A stretch of 64,000 bases of DNA from Hirudinaria manillensis (Eukaryota > Annelida > Clitellata > Hirudinida > Hirudinidae), in the NCBI GenBank assembly GCA_034509925.1, contig CM067533.1, positions 2,496,001 to 2,560,000 of the forward strand. The letters are read 5' to 3'. Each line of letters opens with the position of its first letter. Position 1 is the stretch's first letter. Under the pieces are notes generated by a model. The model did no database searches. It was not told the origin of the DNA and was given only the letters and a program-made list of their open reading frames with translations. Below are positions 1 to 9,899 of this stretch, piece after piece. A program made the translations under genes and the position numbers.

Positions 1-95
1 CAACTCCAAAATGGAGGTCTCTTTTTTTTTCAGCGTACGAAAACGTTGGCAACAAACACTTGTCAGAGCAAGTAACGATGCTGATTGTGACGTCA

Positions 96-149
96 TGACC
101 ATCGTTATCATAACGACCATCATTATCATAACGACCATCATTATCATAA
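96..149. repeat. 18-bp minisatellite, three copies
   Basis: Three head-to-tail 18-bp units begin at 96, 114 and 132. Each reads roughly YGACCATCRTTATCATAA. The first differs from the other two at two bases. No coding role is visible. Confidence 0.85.
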
Positions 150-477
150 CGTTTTGGTTGGGTTAGGTTTCTTCAAAGTTGATGGGGGTAGTTGGTTGAA
201 CAACCAGGAGATGATGGAAAATGTTGTTTGGCGTTGTTTGAAGTTTTTTGTTTTGTTTGGCGTTGTCTGTTTAGTTTAGCTTTGTTTGTTTATGCTTGTA
301 GTTGTTTGTTTTGTTTGGCGTTGTTTGCTTCTTGGCATTTTTTTTATTGTTTTGGAAGATGTCCATTTAAATTGCTCGCCTCCTGTGCACGTATCAGGAT
401 TTTTATCTTCTTCACCATTCAATCCATCCGTCCAACTATTCATCAATTCATCTCTCAGCCATCCGTATCTCTATCTA

Positions 478-548
478 TTCATCCATCCATCCATCCGTCC
501 ATCCACCCGTCCGTCCATTCATCCAACCATCCATCCATCCATTCTTCC
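478..548. repeat. (CCAT/CCGT)n microsatellite
   Basis: Imperfect tetranucleotide repeat mixing CATC and CGTC units. It generates false open frames with Pro-Ser-Ile-His repeats. The same family of tracts recurs at 843-940, 7843-8104 and 20003-20069. Confidence 0.9.
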
Positions 549-842
549 ATCTCTTTGAGATCCACACGTATTTCAGTTTTGTATCGACATTTTATCAATA
601 TTTTTGGACTGAAAATGAAATGTAACCAATGTATTACTATTACGTAACTAACCAATAATTAACAATTTATTATCAATCCATGAATTCGCTCATGCGTGAC
701 AATTAATTTTTAATTATTTTTTTTTGTCTCCGAAATACTTTGTCATTGAGTGACGTTGTTGTTAATAACTTTTTATGCTTTAAAAACTTCCGATCACTTC
801 ACGCTTCTGTGAATCTATGCTTTCACATGACTTCTATTAACC

Positions 843-940
843 ACCCATCCATTTATCATTCATCCATATGCTCAGCCACCCACTCATCCGTCCGTCCGTC
901 CGTCCATCCAACCATCCATCCGTCCATCCATCCATCCATT
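843..940. repeat. (CCAT/CCGT)n microsatellite
   Basis: Second imperfect CATC/CGTC tract. The core from about 885 alternates runs of CCGT with runs of CCAT. Non-coding by composition. Confidence 0.85.
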
Positions 941-1020
941 AAATCGACAATCCAACCCAACACTCTTTCTGTTCTTTTGAAGTTCAATTTTTTCCATCAA
1001 TAAAGTGAATTCCTTGTAAA

Positions 1021-1080
1021 TGCGTCCAGCAAGGGACCCGACGCGGTCCGCCTCCGGGCAGGTGGCGCTTTATGGTCAAC
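1021..1080. other. Isolated GC- and CpG-rich patch, unidentified
   Basis: This 60-bp stretch is conspicuously GC-rich within otherwise AT-rich DNA. It contains a small inverted repeat, GGACC at 1034-1038 and GGTCC at 1045-1049. It could be a remnant of a transposon end or SINE, but I do not recognise a family and no open frame spans it. Confidence 0.35.
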
Positions 1081-1301
1081 AGAACAATTAAAGTGTGCCT
1101 CTCTCTTGTAATAGTGTTAGGATTCCTAAATGCACTCAGAGGATTGATGGACGGAATGCAATGAAATGAAAGGAAGGCAGAAAAAGAATCTTTTTTTTAT
1201 CTTTAATAACTCTTGGATTGATTTAATTTCCCAACAAATCTTAACGAAATTGTGATACGTTATCAATATAATAATTATTCACTTAATCAATACATTATAA
1301 T

Positions 1302-1303
<2 letters not shown>

Positions 1304-1396
<93 letters not shown>
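1304..1396. repeat. (AAT)n microsatellite
   Basis: Nearly uninterrupted ATA/AAT trinucleotide run with one TGA-type interruption. It abuts the 103-bp-spaced duplication that follows. Confidence 0.95.
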
Positions 1397-1399
<3 letters not shown>

Positions 1400-1556
1400 T
1401 TAGGACATTTAGATAAGATAATAAATAATTATTATTATAATTAATATTAACATATCATCATATAATAATAATAATGATAATAATAATAATAATAATAAAT
1501 AATTAGGACATTTAGATAAGATAATAAATAATTATTATTATAATTAATATTAACAT
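1388..1556. repeat. Direct duplication, 103-bp offset
   Basis: A block of about 65 bp containing TTAGGACATTTAGATAAG occurs at about 1388-1453 and again at about 1491-1556. The two copies start 103 bp apart and are separated by another short (AAT)n tract. The duplicated parts look identical by eye, which suggests a recent slip or unequal exchange seeded by the AAT runs. Confidence 0.85.
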
Positions 1557-2018
1557 TAATTACTATTATAATCAACATTAATTATTATTAAAATATTCAA
1601 ATGTCCTGTTGTTTGAGAATCGTTGGTTCATTGGTTGAGTTTCCATCTCAGCTTGAAATGATAAACGGCTGTTTCCCTTTTACAAGCACTAAAGGCGCAT
1701 TAATTATGCACGAGTCATAATTTTAATCCTAATGAATATTCAGTGGATGCACTGGCAGTGCATTGTGAGTAAAAACAAATAAACATGGCAGATACAAAAT
1801 AATGGAGACAGTATTTATTTGAAAAACCCATGGAACACGTGATCGTCATTCATCGCCACAAGCGCACATCGCCACAAACGCACATCGAATTAAGAAACCA
1901 CATGCTGTATACGTTTTGTGTTGTTGTTGATGTTGATATTGATGTTGTTGTTGTTCTTGTTTATTCCAACAATTATTCGAATTCTTTTCATAATCAATCA
2001 TAATATTATCAAACAATC

Positions 2019-2093
2019 ATCGTCATCATCATCATCACCTTCAACGTCGTCATCGTCATCATCACCTTCAACGTCGTCGTCATCATCATAAAA
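2019..2093. repeat. Degenerate (CAT/CGT)n triplet tract
   Basis: Cryptically simple DNA made of CATCAT and CGTCGT triplets, with ACCTTCAACGTCGTC duplicated inside it. Similar CAT/CGT or GAT/GAC tracts recur at 3690-3725, 4795-5075, 6725-6760, 7118-7203, 8751-8826, 18655-18730 and 19535-19612. Confidence 0.8.
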
Positions 2094-2798
2094 GTTAATA
2101 CCGGTGATTAAATTGGCAAAGTCAACGTGAGTATGTTTAAGGATGCAAACTGCTTCTACGTTTCAATTCAAATCCGTCCAAAAATATTTCAACCACAAAG
2201 ATTTATGACTTCTGCTTATAATTCCCTTCACTATTTCTTTTTATGGCACAGAAGCCCCTCATTTATTTATTTTTTATTAAATTCATCAAAAATTCACCAC
2301 AAATTCATCACAAATTCATCAGAAATTCACCTGTAAAGCAGAGCAAAATCATCGTAAATGATGGATGAACGCGTGAATTATTTATGAACAAAAACCATTC
2401 ACGGTTTTTTGTTTTGTTTTATATTTTTATTATTTCACTTAAATGCGATTGTTTTCTTTTCTTTATAAATAAAAGAATAATTTTTTAACCTAACCTCATT
2501 TTCCATTTATTTTTTATTTATTTATTATATTTTATTTTATTTTTAAAGAAAATTTAATGCTATTTAGATATTTAATGTTGATATTTAATGTTATTATAAA
2601 CACTGACATCCTTACGATGATGATGATGATGAAGATTTTCCGCTGCAAATAATATTAATAATAATTAATATTTTTAATAATTATATTATATAAAAATAAA
2701 TAAGAATATTTATTGCAATCAATACTGCAATTTGTCATTCATTGTTAAAATACTATCAATACTTATTACAATTAATGCTACAATTTATTATCATTATA

Positions 2799-2799
2799 C

Positions 2800-2837
<38 letters not shown>
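2799..2837. repeat. (ATT)n microsatellite
   Basis: About thirteen ATT triplets, lying in the presumed intron about 90 bp upstream of the GPCR splice acceptor. Confidence 0.9.
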
Positions 2838-2842
<5 letters not shown>

Positions 2843-2900
2843 ATATTTACTCATTAATTATTTCTTTTCATGTTCACACGTCTAACATGCAACTACAACA

Positions 2901-2927
2901 CCCGCTCCCCTACTTGCACTCCTCCAG
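2901..2927 (+). promoter_or_regulatory. 3' splice site of the GPCR terminal exon
   Basis: A pyrimidine-rich tract runs into CCTCCAG, ending with AG at 2926-2927. A plausible branch-point motif (TCTAAC) lies at 2881-2886. Receptor homology begins just downstream with a basic juxtamembrane segment before TM6. The ATG at 2887 lies in this splice-site region and is unlikely to be a real start. The exon would begin with the third base of a codon (phase 2). Confidence 0.7.
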
Positions 2928-3609
2928 GTCGGGCATAAAGAAGAGACAAGCGAGTCGTCTCCTAATCCTGGTCGTGGTCATGTTCGCCGTCTCGTGGCTG
3001 CCGATTCAATTCCACCTCCTACTGGGAGCACACTTCGGCGTGCCGGACTCCAATCTATACGCCATCGTACACTGTCTCTTCTGTCTACTGGCCTACTCGA
3101 ACAGCTGCGTGAATCCAATCATCTATAACCACACGAGCAGAGACTTCAGGGAGGCGTTCAGAGCGGCCGTCGTCAGGTGCTGCCGCTGCTGCCTGCCGCT
3201 GAGGAAGCCCTGCGCCAAGGATATGACGACGTTCAGCATGGCGGAGACCGCTCCAGGAAGCAAGAGACGTGACCAGGTCAAGATGTCCAAGATCGCCGAA
3301 GTCGTCGAAAGTGAAGTCGTCGGCAGAGGTCATCCTACTGCCGCTGCTGCAGTCGCTGTCGCTGCTTCTGCTGCTGCCGTTGATCTTCAACCCGGTCAGC
3401 GGAAGGTCAAGCGGGAGGAGGAGGAGGAAGAGGGCGAAGTTGTGAACGGAGTGGAACAGGTGCTTGGAAAAGTCGAAATGAAGGTCGAAGCCGAATGCAA
3501 CAACATTCGGAAAGAGGAGGAAGACGACGACGGCAACGTGGATATCGCTGCTAGTGCTGGTGGTGGTGATAATGAGATTGGTGGTTTTGGGGTCAAAGGA
3601 GAAATTTGA
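2928..3609 (+). CDS. 3'-terminal exon of a rhodopsin-like (class A) G-protein-coupled receptor
   Basis: The exon encodes the end of intracellular loop 3, TM6, extracellular loop 3, TM7 and the cytoplasmic tail of a seven-helix receptor. Counting residues from 2887, a basic IKKRQASR stretch precedes TM6 (about residues 24-46), which carries the FAVSWLP form of the FxxxWxP motif. TM7 (about 58-80) carries NSCVNPIIY, the NPxxY motif. The helix-8 region SRDFREAFR follows, then a cysteine cluster (RCCRCC) that could be palmitoylated. The remaining tail of about 130 residues is low-complexity: an Ala-rich run, a Glu-rich run and an acidic KEEEDDD stretch. The motif style is that of neuropeptide-type receptors, but the ligand family cannot be assigned from two helices. 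TM1-TM5 must be on upstream exons, which I do not find here. The stop is TGA at 3607-3609. No convincing AATAAA was found just downstream. Confidence 0.9.
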
Positions 3610-4123
3610 ACTTACTGTTAGTTTTATTGTTAGTGAACTTCTAATGTAATATCGTATAATGAGTGTAATTCGCTCTTTCACTCACTGTCATCCTCATCAT
3701 CATCCTTCATCATCGTCGTCGTCATCGGCTATTTACATATACATACATATTTATATATGTAATGGCATGTAATCATCATTTCATATTTGACTAACAACTA
3801 TGACATTTATGGAGTGGATATATTCAGCTACATGGCATGCATTTGCTCGTCAATCAATCCATGCTGTTATTCATTCATTCATTCATTCGTTCGTTCGTTC
3901 GTTCATTCGTTCATTCATTCATTTATTGTTATTATATTGTTACATTTATTCTTGGATTTTAAAGACATTTTCGTCGGGAATGTATGCGGTCTTATCGATC
4001 TGATGTTTGACACTATTATTATAATTACCGTAATTATCATAATTTATTTATGTTGTAATTACTATTGTCTACTTTACCATTGCTGTTATTGTTGCAAAAG
4101 CTCGATGGTTTTTTAGATTAGTG
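3610..4123. other. Probable 3' UTR or downstream flank of the GPCR gene
   Basis: No further coding is seen. The stretch has a CATCATCGTCGTC triplet tract near 3690-3725 and a mixed (ATTC/GTTC)n tract at 3869-3924. The end of the receptor transcript cannot be placed. Confidence 0.5.
3869..3924. repeat. (ATTC/GTTC)n microsatellite
   Basis: About fourteen tetranucleotide units, first ATTC, then GTTC, then ATTC again. It creates false open frames rich in Ser, Phe, Val and His. Confidence 0.9.
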
Positions 4124-4234
4124 AGGTAAACATCGATCACGTGATGTACTTATGTTAATGAGGTAAACGTCGGCCACGTGATTTATTTATATTAATTAGG
4201 TAAACTTAAATCACGTGATGTTTTTTATGTTAAT
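4124..4234. repeat. 37-bp minisatellite, three copies, each with a CACGTG E-box
   Basis: AGGTAAAC recurs at 4124, 4161 and 4198, giving three 37-bp units. Each has a CACGTG palindrome at the same place (4138-4143, 4175-4180, 4212-4217); two of the three are the extended TCACGTGA form. Sequence around the palindromes is diverged while the palindrome is kept. CACGTG is the known binding core of bHLH-ZIP factors of the USF, MITF/TFE and Myc/Max type. Whether it acts as an enhancer here is inference. Confidence 0.8.
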
Positions 4235-4339
4235 GACCTGCGATGACGTCACCTGAGGTTATAAGGAACAACCTACGCATCCGATGACCTTCGACTTTTT
4301 GTGAATATTTAAACGATTATTTTGATATTTGTTTTAGAT

Positions 4340-4438
4340 TTTATATTATTTTTATTATTATTATTAATATTATTTTGATATTTTTTAGATTTTATATTAT
4401 TAATTTTATTATTAATAATATAATTATTATTATCATTG

Positions 4439-4472
<34 letters not shown>

Positions 4473-4500
4473 CGTTGTTGTTATTATTATTATTATTCTT
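4340..4500. repeat. (ATT/GTT)n simple-sequence tract
   Basis: AT-rich trinucleotide DNA with ATT runs interrupted by GTT. The poly-Asn open frame on the minus strand is a by-product. Confidence 0.85.
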
Positions 4501-4794
4501 CAATTAATTCCTAAAATTTCATTTTAAAAGTCCTCAAAAGATTTGAAAAGGTCTTTAAATTTTGATTTGACTTTTTTTTAATCTTTTAACAATATTTTTA
4601 AAATAAATAAAATAAATAAATAAATAATTTTAAAATAAATTTATTAAAAAATTTAAAATAATTAACAAATTCCACTAAAATATTATTGCGTAGTTTATAA
4701 TATATTTATTTATTTATTTTTACTTTTTTATGGTATAAGGCATTCATTCCCTAATTTGCTCCATTGTGTACAAACTTGTATATCGCGCTGCGAC

Positions 4795-5043
4795 GATGAT
4801 GACGGTGATGATGATGACGACGACGGTGATGGTGAGGACTACTATGTAGCAGACGTTATGGCGTAACTTCAATTCATTGCTTCTGTGCAAAGCATTTTCA
4901 ACAGCTGCTATTTTGAATGGAATTAGCCATTTGTTTTCGGATCACGTTGATGTTGTCATTTGTAATCACTAAGGAAGTTAGCTTCGTCATCATCATCTTC
5001 ATCTTCGTCATCGTCGTCGGCGTCGTCATCAACTTTCACCGCG

Positions 5044-5075
<32 letters not shown>
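4795..5075. repeat. Two (GAT/GAC) and (CAT/CGT) triplet tracts in opposite sense
   Basis: A purine-rich GATGATGAC-type tract (4795-4833) is followed by its pyrimidine-sense counterpart CATCATCGTCGTC (about 4985-5075) on the same strand. The two could fold back on each other in part. No coding is seen. Confidence 0.75.
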
Positions 5076-5394
5076 ATGTTCACGTAGAATTGTGAAAATC
5101 CTCAATCAATCCTTCAAACGAGAATTGATGACCGCGAATCAGAGACCAATCGCATGACGATTAATTGGGTCGTGCCATGCACCTGACCTACATTAAAGGA
5201 CATTCTTCGTAACAACGACTGACTAGTTATCCATGGTTACCATCATCATCACCAACGCCGACCTTTGTCTAATTTATAATTTGATATCGAAATTTTAAAA
5301 TATTATGTATTATTATGCTTTAATCTTTATTCGCTTTCAATGAATGTCTTGCTGAGATTTATCCATTGCGGTTACAAATCATTATAGCAGGTGG

Positions 5395-5497
5395 ACGGAA
5401 AGACGGACGGGTGGAAGGATGATTAACGGATGAATGGACGAATGAGCGGATGGTTAGAGTGTTGTATAAATGGATGAATGGATTAAACAATTGATAG

Positions 5498-5538
<41 letters not shown>

Positions 5539-5625
5539 TATTTATTTATTTATTGATTGGTTGACGGGTGGATGGGTGGATGGGGGAGGTGAATAAATAG
5601 ATGGAATGATGGATGAATGATTTTC
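5395..5625. repeat. Tetranucleotide-rich stretch: (GGAT)n, (TTGA)n, (TTTA)n
   Basis: Imperfect GGAT/GGAC units are followed by about ten perfect TTGA units (5499-5538), a short TTTA run and more GGAT units. This is microsatellite DNA only. Confidence 0.85.
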
Positions 5626-5639
5626 CATTCTTATTACGA

Positions 5640-6850
5640 ACTTCGTGAACTTGTAAAAACGTTGTTGTTTCAAACAACAAATAGCGTCTTTCAGTTGATT
5701 GAACCACTTTCAACAATTATTATTCAGACGACATTTTAAGTTTTAAAATTTGTAAAAAAAAAACCCGCTTAAATTTAAAACATTTTACGTAAATTACAAC
5801 ATTTAATTTGTACTTTTTAATCAAACAGATCAGTTGACCTTTACTGACCTTTTCTGGCTTTGAAATTTAAAATTTTGCAAATGAATTTCGACTATTTTCA
5901 TTTTAATCGCAGAAATAAATTATTAATTTGTATAATTTTAATCTCGAGAAAGTCCAATGTTTTAGAAATAAAAAGTTTTGAAAACGTTTCTAAAAGAATT
6001 ACAAAAGAGAAATAAAAATATTTTAATAACAAATGATATTAATGATACAATTAAAAAATTTATTTTACAATTATCCAATTTAAAAAATCAATTTTAAAAT
6101 TTATAACTATAAAATTAATTTTCAATGATATGAATAATAAAATAACTTAAAGTGATATAGATATTAATTTAATTGAATATGCGTACGTATATAATTAGTT
6201 TACAATTAGTATTGTTTAATTATTTATAATATATAAATTTATAATTATGTAATTAATAATAATTATTATAATTAATTATTATTATTAGTTTATAATTATT
6301 TATAATTTATTTATAATGTTATAATTCATTTATAATGATTTTTTATCAGTATAATTCCAAGACGACCGCGACGTTGTTTTACATTTCCATTGGACTTAAA
6401 CGCATCAATTAAAATCAAGTATTTCTTCGAGATTTTTCGAGAACAAAACAGTTTTTTTTTTCTTTAATTTTTAATTCATTAAATTCAAAATATTCGATTG
6501 AATTTCAAGTTGAATATTTGAAATTATTTTGTTTTTCCAAAACAAATGGTTATTAAATTAATTTAAAATAGCCCGTAAAATAAGATAAAAGTTATTAATA
6601 CTGGATTTTTTTTATAATATATTAATAATATATTTAATAATATATTTAATAATATATTAATAATATATTTATTAATTTTATAAATCGAATTTAAATAAAG
6701 ACATTTGAAACTTTTTTGCATTATCGCCTTCACCTTCGTCGTCATCATCATCATCATCACCTAACCATGACCACGTCATCATCACGGAAGCAGTTAATAA
6801 GCTGAAAACATCATTTTAAATTATAATACCATTATTTCAATAATATTCAA
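5640..6850. other. Very AT-rich DNA with no recognised gene
   Basis: Only short random open frames occur. The section 6610-6680 is a run of AATATATTTAATAATA-type repeats. A CATCATCATC tract lies near 6740-6760. No gene or RNA feature is recognised. Confidence 0.6.
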
Positions 6851-6940
6851 TACAGTCAAGTGTCGTTACTATGACACCCTCGCTACTATGCCACTTTGGC
6901 TCGGTCCCGACGGGTGGCATAGTAGCGAGACTTGAGTGTA
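6851..6940. mobile_element. Miniature Tigger/pogo-type terminal-inverted-repeat element
   Basis: The segment starts TA-CAGTCAAG and ends CTTGAGTG-TA, consistent with a TA target duplication. CTCGCTACTATGCCAC (6880-6895) and its exact reverse complement (6914-6929) form a 16-bp stem. The outer left repeat (6853-6878) pairs imperfectly with the same right arm, so the left side carries two tandem copies of the CTCGCTACTATG motif. A GGTCCCGAC core lies between. Known pogo/Tigger elements of invertebrates have CAGT-starting ends, TA duplications, a tandem CTCG-type repeat in one end and a GGTCCCGA core. With only about 86 bp between the TA copies it cannot encode a transposase. Confidence 0.75.
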
Positions 6941-7842
6941 TTTAATTAATTCGTTAAATTTATAATCATGTTAGTATTACATAATATTAACGGAATTATT
7001 TTCAAATTAAATTTAAATGATTTTGTACATTAATTCATTAAAAATATCACCAACGAAATGTTTAAATTGGTGTTCAGATAAATAAATGGATAAATATCTG
7101 TAGACCTTCAACGGCTCCACTTTCCACGACGATGATGATGACGATGACGACGATGACCATGACTATGATGACGGGACGTCGATGATGGCGATGATGACGA
7201 CAAGCATTTTGAAGTTTAAATATTCTAAATTAAAAGACAGTGAAATTACGCAATAATTTCTGCCATAATTTCCACTTTTGTCGAAGTAAATGCCAAATAA
7301 AAAAAATTCGTTTTTTAAGTCCCCATTGAAGTGGTTTCAGTTGATTTGTGAAAGTCAAATTGAAAGTGAAACCCAAAAGAAGTCCATGAAATTCGACTCG
7401 AAAATAAATCATTTGAAAAGGAATAATTTTGAAAATAATTCATCTTGAAATGAATTAATGAACGAATGAATAAATGAATGAATGAATTTTAAATGTCTAT
7501 TATAAGTTTGAAATATTCATAAATTATAAAATATTAAACATAAATTATAAATAATTTACAAATTATAAATTTAAATAGTCGTATAATTGGCATATAAAAT
7601 CTCCGAGAAAAGAACTTCCAGTGAGAATCTAATCGATCGATTTTGCAACTTTTGGCATCCGGAAAAATTGCGTCCAGAAATTTGAGACATTTTCTCGAGA
7701 AAATAATTTTCGAATTCATTGATTCCACTTTCCTTTTCAGAAACGAGGAGATGCTTTTTATGGATAAACATGTCTTTATTACTTTCAATTGCTATCTCGG
7801 GTCTGACATCATCGGTTTCTGCTTATCCATCGACGCATCTGT
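6941..7842. other. AT-rich non-coding DNA
   Basis: No gene is recognised. It contains a (GAT/GAC)n triplet tract at 7118-7203. Open frames of 60-85 codons on the minus strand around 7230-7790 are Lys/Ile/Phe-rich and lack recognisable domains. Confidence 0.55.
7118..7203. repeat. (GAT/GAC)n triplet tract
   Basis: GATGATGATGACGATGACGACGATG-type cryptically simple sequence. One of the recurring triplet tracts of the window. Confidence 0.8.
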
Positions 7843-8104
7843 CCATCCATCCATCCATTCACTCTATATACGCCCATCCGTCCGTCGGTCCATCCATCCA
7901 TCCATCCATCCATCCATCCATCCATCCATCCATCCATCCATCCATCCATCCATCCATCCATCCATCCATCCATCCATCCATCCATCCATCCATCCATCCA
8001 TCCATCCATCCATCCATCCATCCATCCATCCATCCATCCATCCATCCACCCGTCCGTCCGTCCGTCCATCCATCCATCCATCCATCCGTCCGTCCGTCCG
8101 TCCA
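7843..8104. repeat. Long (CCAT)n microsatellite with CCGT borders
   Basis: About 150 bp of essentially perfect CATC repeat (7891-8047) is flanked on both sides by blocks where CCGT replaces CCAT. All three frames on each strand stay open across it. The Ile-His-Pro-Ser and Trp-Met-Asp-Gly frames are by-products of a tetranucleotide repeat. Confidence 0.97.
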
Positions 8105-8509
8105 TTGGTCCGTCTGTTTCTCCATCTTCCGGTAATAGGTTATTGGAATGTTACTATTTTAAGATATTAAATCTTTCGTTTTTCTTCTTCTTGGTGGGAA
8201 AACGTTGAAAATTATTTTTAACTTAAAATTTAAAACGTGAAAGTTTAAAATTATTTAAATTAAAATTAGAAAAAAGCTTTGAAAAACTGAAAAGTAAAAT
8301 TTGAAATTTGGACCAGAATTTCTACAACGGTTTCTAATTAAATATTTATTTCATACTTTATCATTAAATCCCAATTAATCCTGTAATTCACGAATATATT
8401 TCCACAGGTAGGAAACATACTCAAAACGTGCAAATTAACATACATAAATTTGTAATTATCATACAAATATATCAAAAATTATGCAAATATAAATTAAATA
8501 TGTATCAAA

Positions 8510-8572
8510 TAATATTATATTACATTATAAATTATATTATATTACATTATATTATATTATATTATCAATGTA
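8510..8572. repeat. (ATTAT)n AT-rich pentanucleotide tract
   Basis: Repeated TATTATATTACATTA-type sequence, simple and AT-only apart from occasional C. Confidence 0.7.
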
Positions 8573-8639
8573 AACTGATTACAATTAAGTTATAATTAAC
8601 CACAAGACAAATAAACCGGGAGGAAACTCTTAAAAGTCT

Positions 8640-8729
8640 AGAGATCCATTTGTTTGGAGTGACAAAATAATTTAGAATTTCCTTCTCTCATTTATCAAAT
8701 TGTCTGTCTGTGTAAACAAATGAATCTCT
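8640..8729. repeat. Small inverted repeat
   Basis: AGAGATCCATTTGTTT at 8640-8655 pairs with AAACAAATGAATCTCT at 8714-8729 with one mismatch. Additional partial pairing outside uses AACTCTT against AAGAGTT. It could be a degraded fold-back element; no target duplication is evident. Confidence 0.5.
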
Positions 8730-8750
8730 ACTTAGGATCTTCGAAGAGTT

Positions 8751-8826
8751 CGTGATGATGACGATGACTACGGCGATGGCGACGGTGATGATGACGAAGA
8801 CGATGGTCTTGATAATGGTGATGACA
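8751..8826. repeat. (GAT/GAC/GGC)n triplet tract
   Basis: GATGATGACGATGACTACGGCGATGGC-type purine-sense triplet DNA. Non-coding. Confidence 0.75.
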
Positions 8827-9158
8827 GCAAAAGTATAACATGATGTTGTTTCATTACTTCGATAAATTATGAATGTATAAATGAAATATCAATATTAATT
8901 TTATAATCCAGAATAATTATGCAATTCGATATTTTAGATTAGGTTGATATCGACATCTCTTGCAAGGGCAATCCGTCATGAACTGACCATTTCAGACAAT
9001 TTCATTGCTTCTGCTGAAGTAAAAAATAAATGACAAATATGCAAAAAATCTAAAAGTTGCCCAAATGTCCTTCCTGTGAAACTTTAGGAATGTTTAAGAA
9101 TAAGAAAAAGTCAACTCACAAATTTTAACAATTGTCCATGAATGGCAAAAGTTATGAT

Positions 9159-9299
9159 TCTAACCCTAACCAAAACCCTAACCCTAATCATATCTGTAAA
9201 CCCCAATCCTAACTTTAACCTAACCCTAACGTTAAAGTTACCATAACTTAACCTTACCTTGGTCTAACCTAACCCTGGCTTATTTCCTCTAACCCCGGT
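9159..9299. repeat. Degenerate interstitial telomere-type repeat (CCCTAA-like)
   Basis: Several exact CCCTAA units (near 9164, 9176, 9182 and 9220) are interspersed with one- or two-base variants such as CCTAACTTTAA and TCTAACC. The strand shown is the C-rich one. TTAGGG is the telomere repeat of many animals. Here it is decayed and internal, so it is an old interstitial patch, not a chromosome end. Confidence 0.75.
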
Positions 9300-9895
9300 C
9301 CAAAATCTGACCTTCAACGTGACCTTCCTTTCAGTCCTTCTCTCTTCTGCGACTCTGAAAATCCATGAAAAACTGATCAGAATTTTTCCCGCGAGGGTTG
9401 TTGTTGTTTTTGTTGTCTGCAACTTCTCCACGTTACAGGCTTTGTTTGTCATTTGTTGCCGAAATCCAAATAGCTTACATGTAAAGAGTAAGAGGACTGA
9501 TTGAAAGAGCAGAGAAATAAAAACAGCCTGTTAAATCAATCAATTTGGTCGATCAACCAATCAACTCTGAACATCGAAATTGAAAATAAAAATAAAATAC
9601 CCAACGAAATTGTGGAAATAATAATTAATCAAGTGTAGAAATATAATTAAATTCATCGGAATACGTTTTTAATTTTTAAAAATTACATTGAAGTAAGTTA
9701 TAAATATTTCATTAAGCTGAGTTTATTATAATATTATTTTAAATCTTAAATTACTTAAAATACATTTATTAAAAGTTTTAAATCATGAAATATTTAAACT
9801 AATCTTTGTAATGATCATAATTTTCGAGTTAGGGGACTTTTAAATATCTTAATTAATTAATCAATTTAATTAAGTTATTAAATAATTATATAATT
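9300..9895. other. AT-rich non-coding DNA
   Basis: No gene is recognised. Overlapping 61-62-codon frames on both strands near 9264-9504 have no recognisable domain. Sequence just before 9900 is almost pure A/T, the kind of site a LINE endonuclease often uses. Confidence 0.5.
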
Positions 9896-9899
9896 AAAT

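Larger units (their letters stand above)
150..2880. other. AT-rich non-coding DNA upstream of the GPCR exon
   Basis: No convincing gene is seen here on either strand. Open frames in this stretch are rich in Pro-Ser-Ile-His because they read through CCAT/CCGT tetranucleotide tracts. The region holds microsatellites (listed separately), one GC-rich patch near 1021-1080 and long A/T runs. At least the part just before 2928 is probably intron of the GPCR gene; how far that intron extends cannot be seen. Confidence 0.6.

Noticed and set aside
3085-3681. Minus-strand ORF of 198 codons opposite the GPCR exon
   Set aside because: It is a shadow of the GC-biased coding exon. It has no domain, while the plus strand has clear TM6/TM7 motifs.
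7230-7788. Minus-strand ORFs of 60-84 codons
   Set aside because: They are Lys/Phe/Ile-rich random frames in AT-rich DNA without motifs.
7809-8170. ORFs with Pro-Ser-Ile-His or Trp-Met-Asp-Gly repeats
   Set aside because: They are the translation of a (CCAT)n tetranucleotide repeat, open in every frame on both strands.
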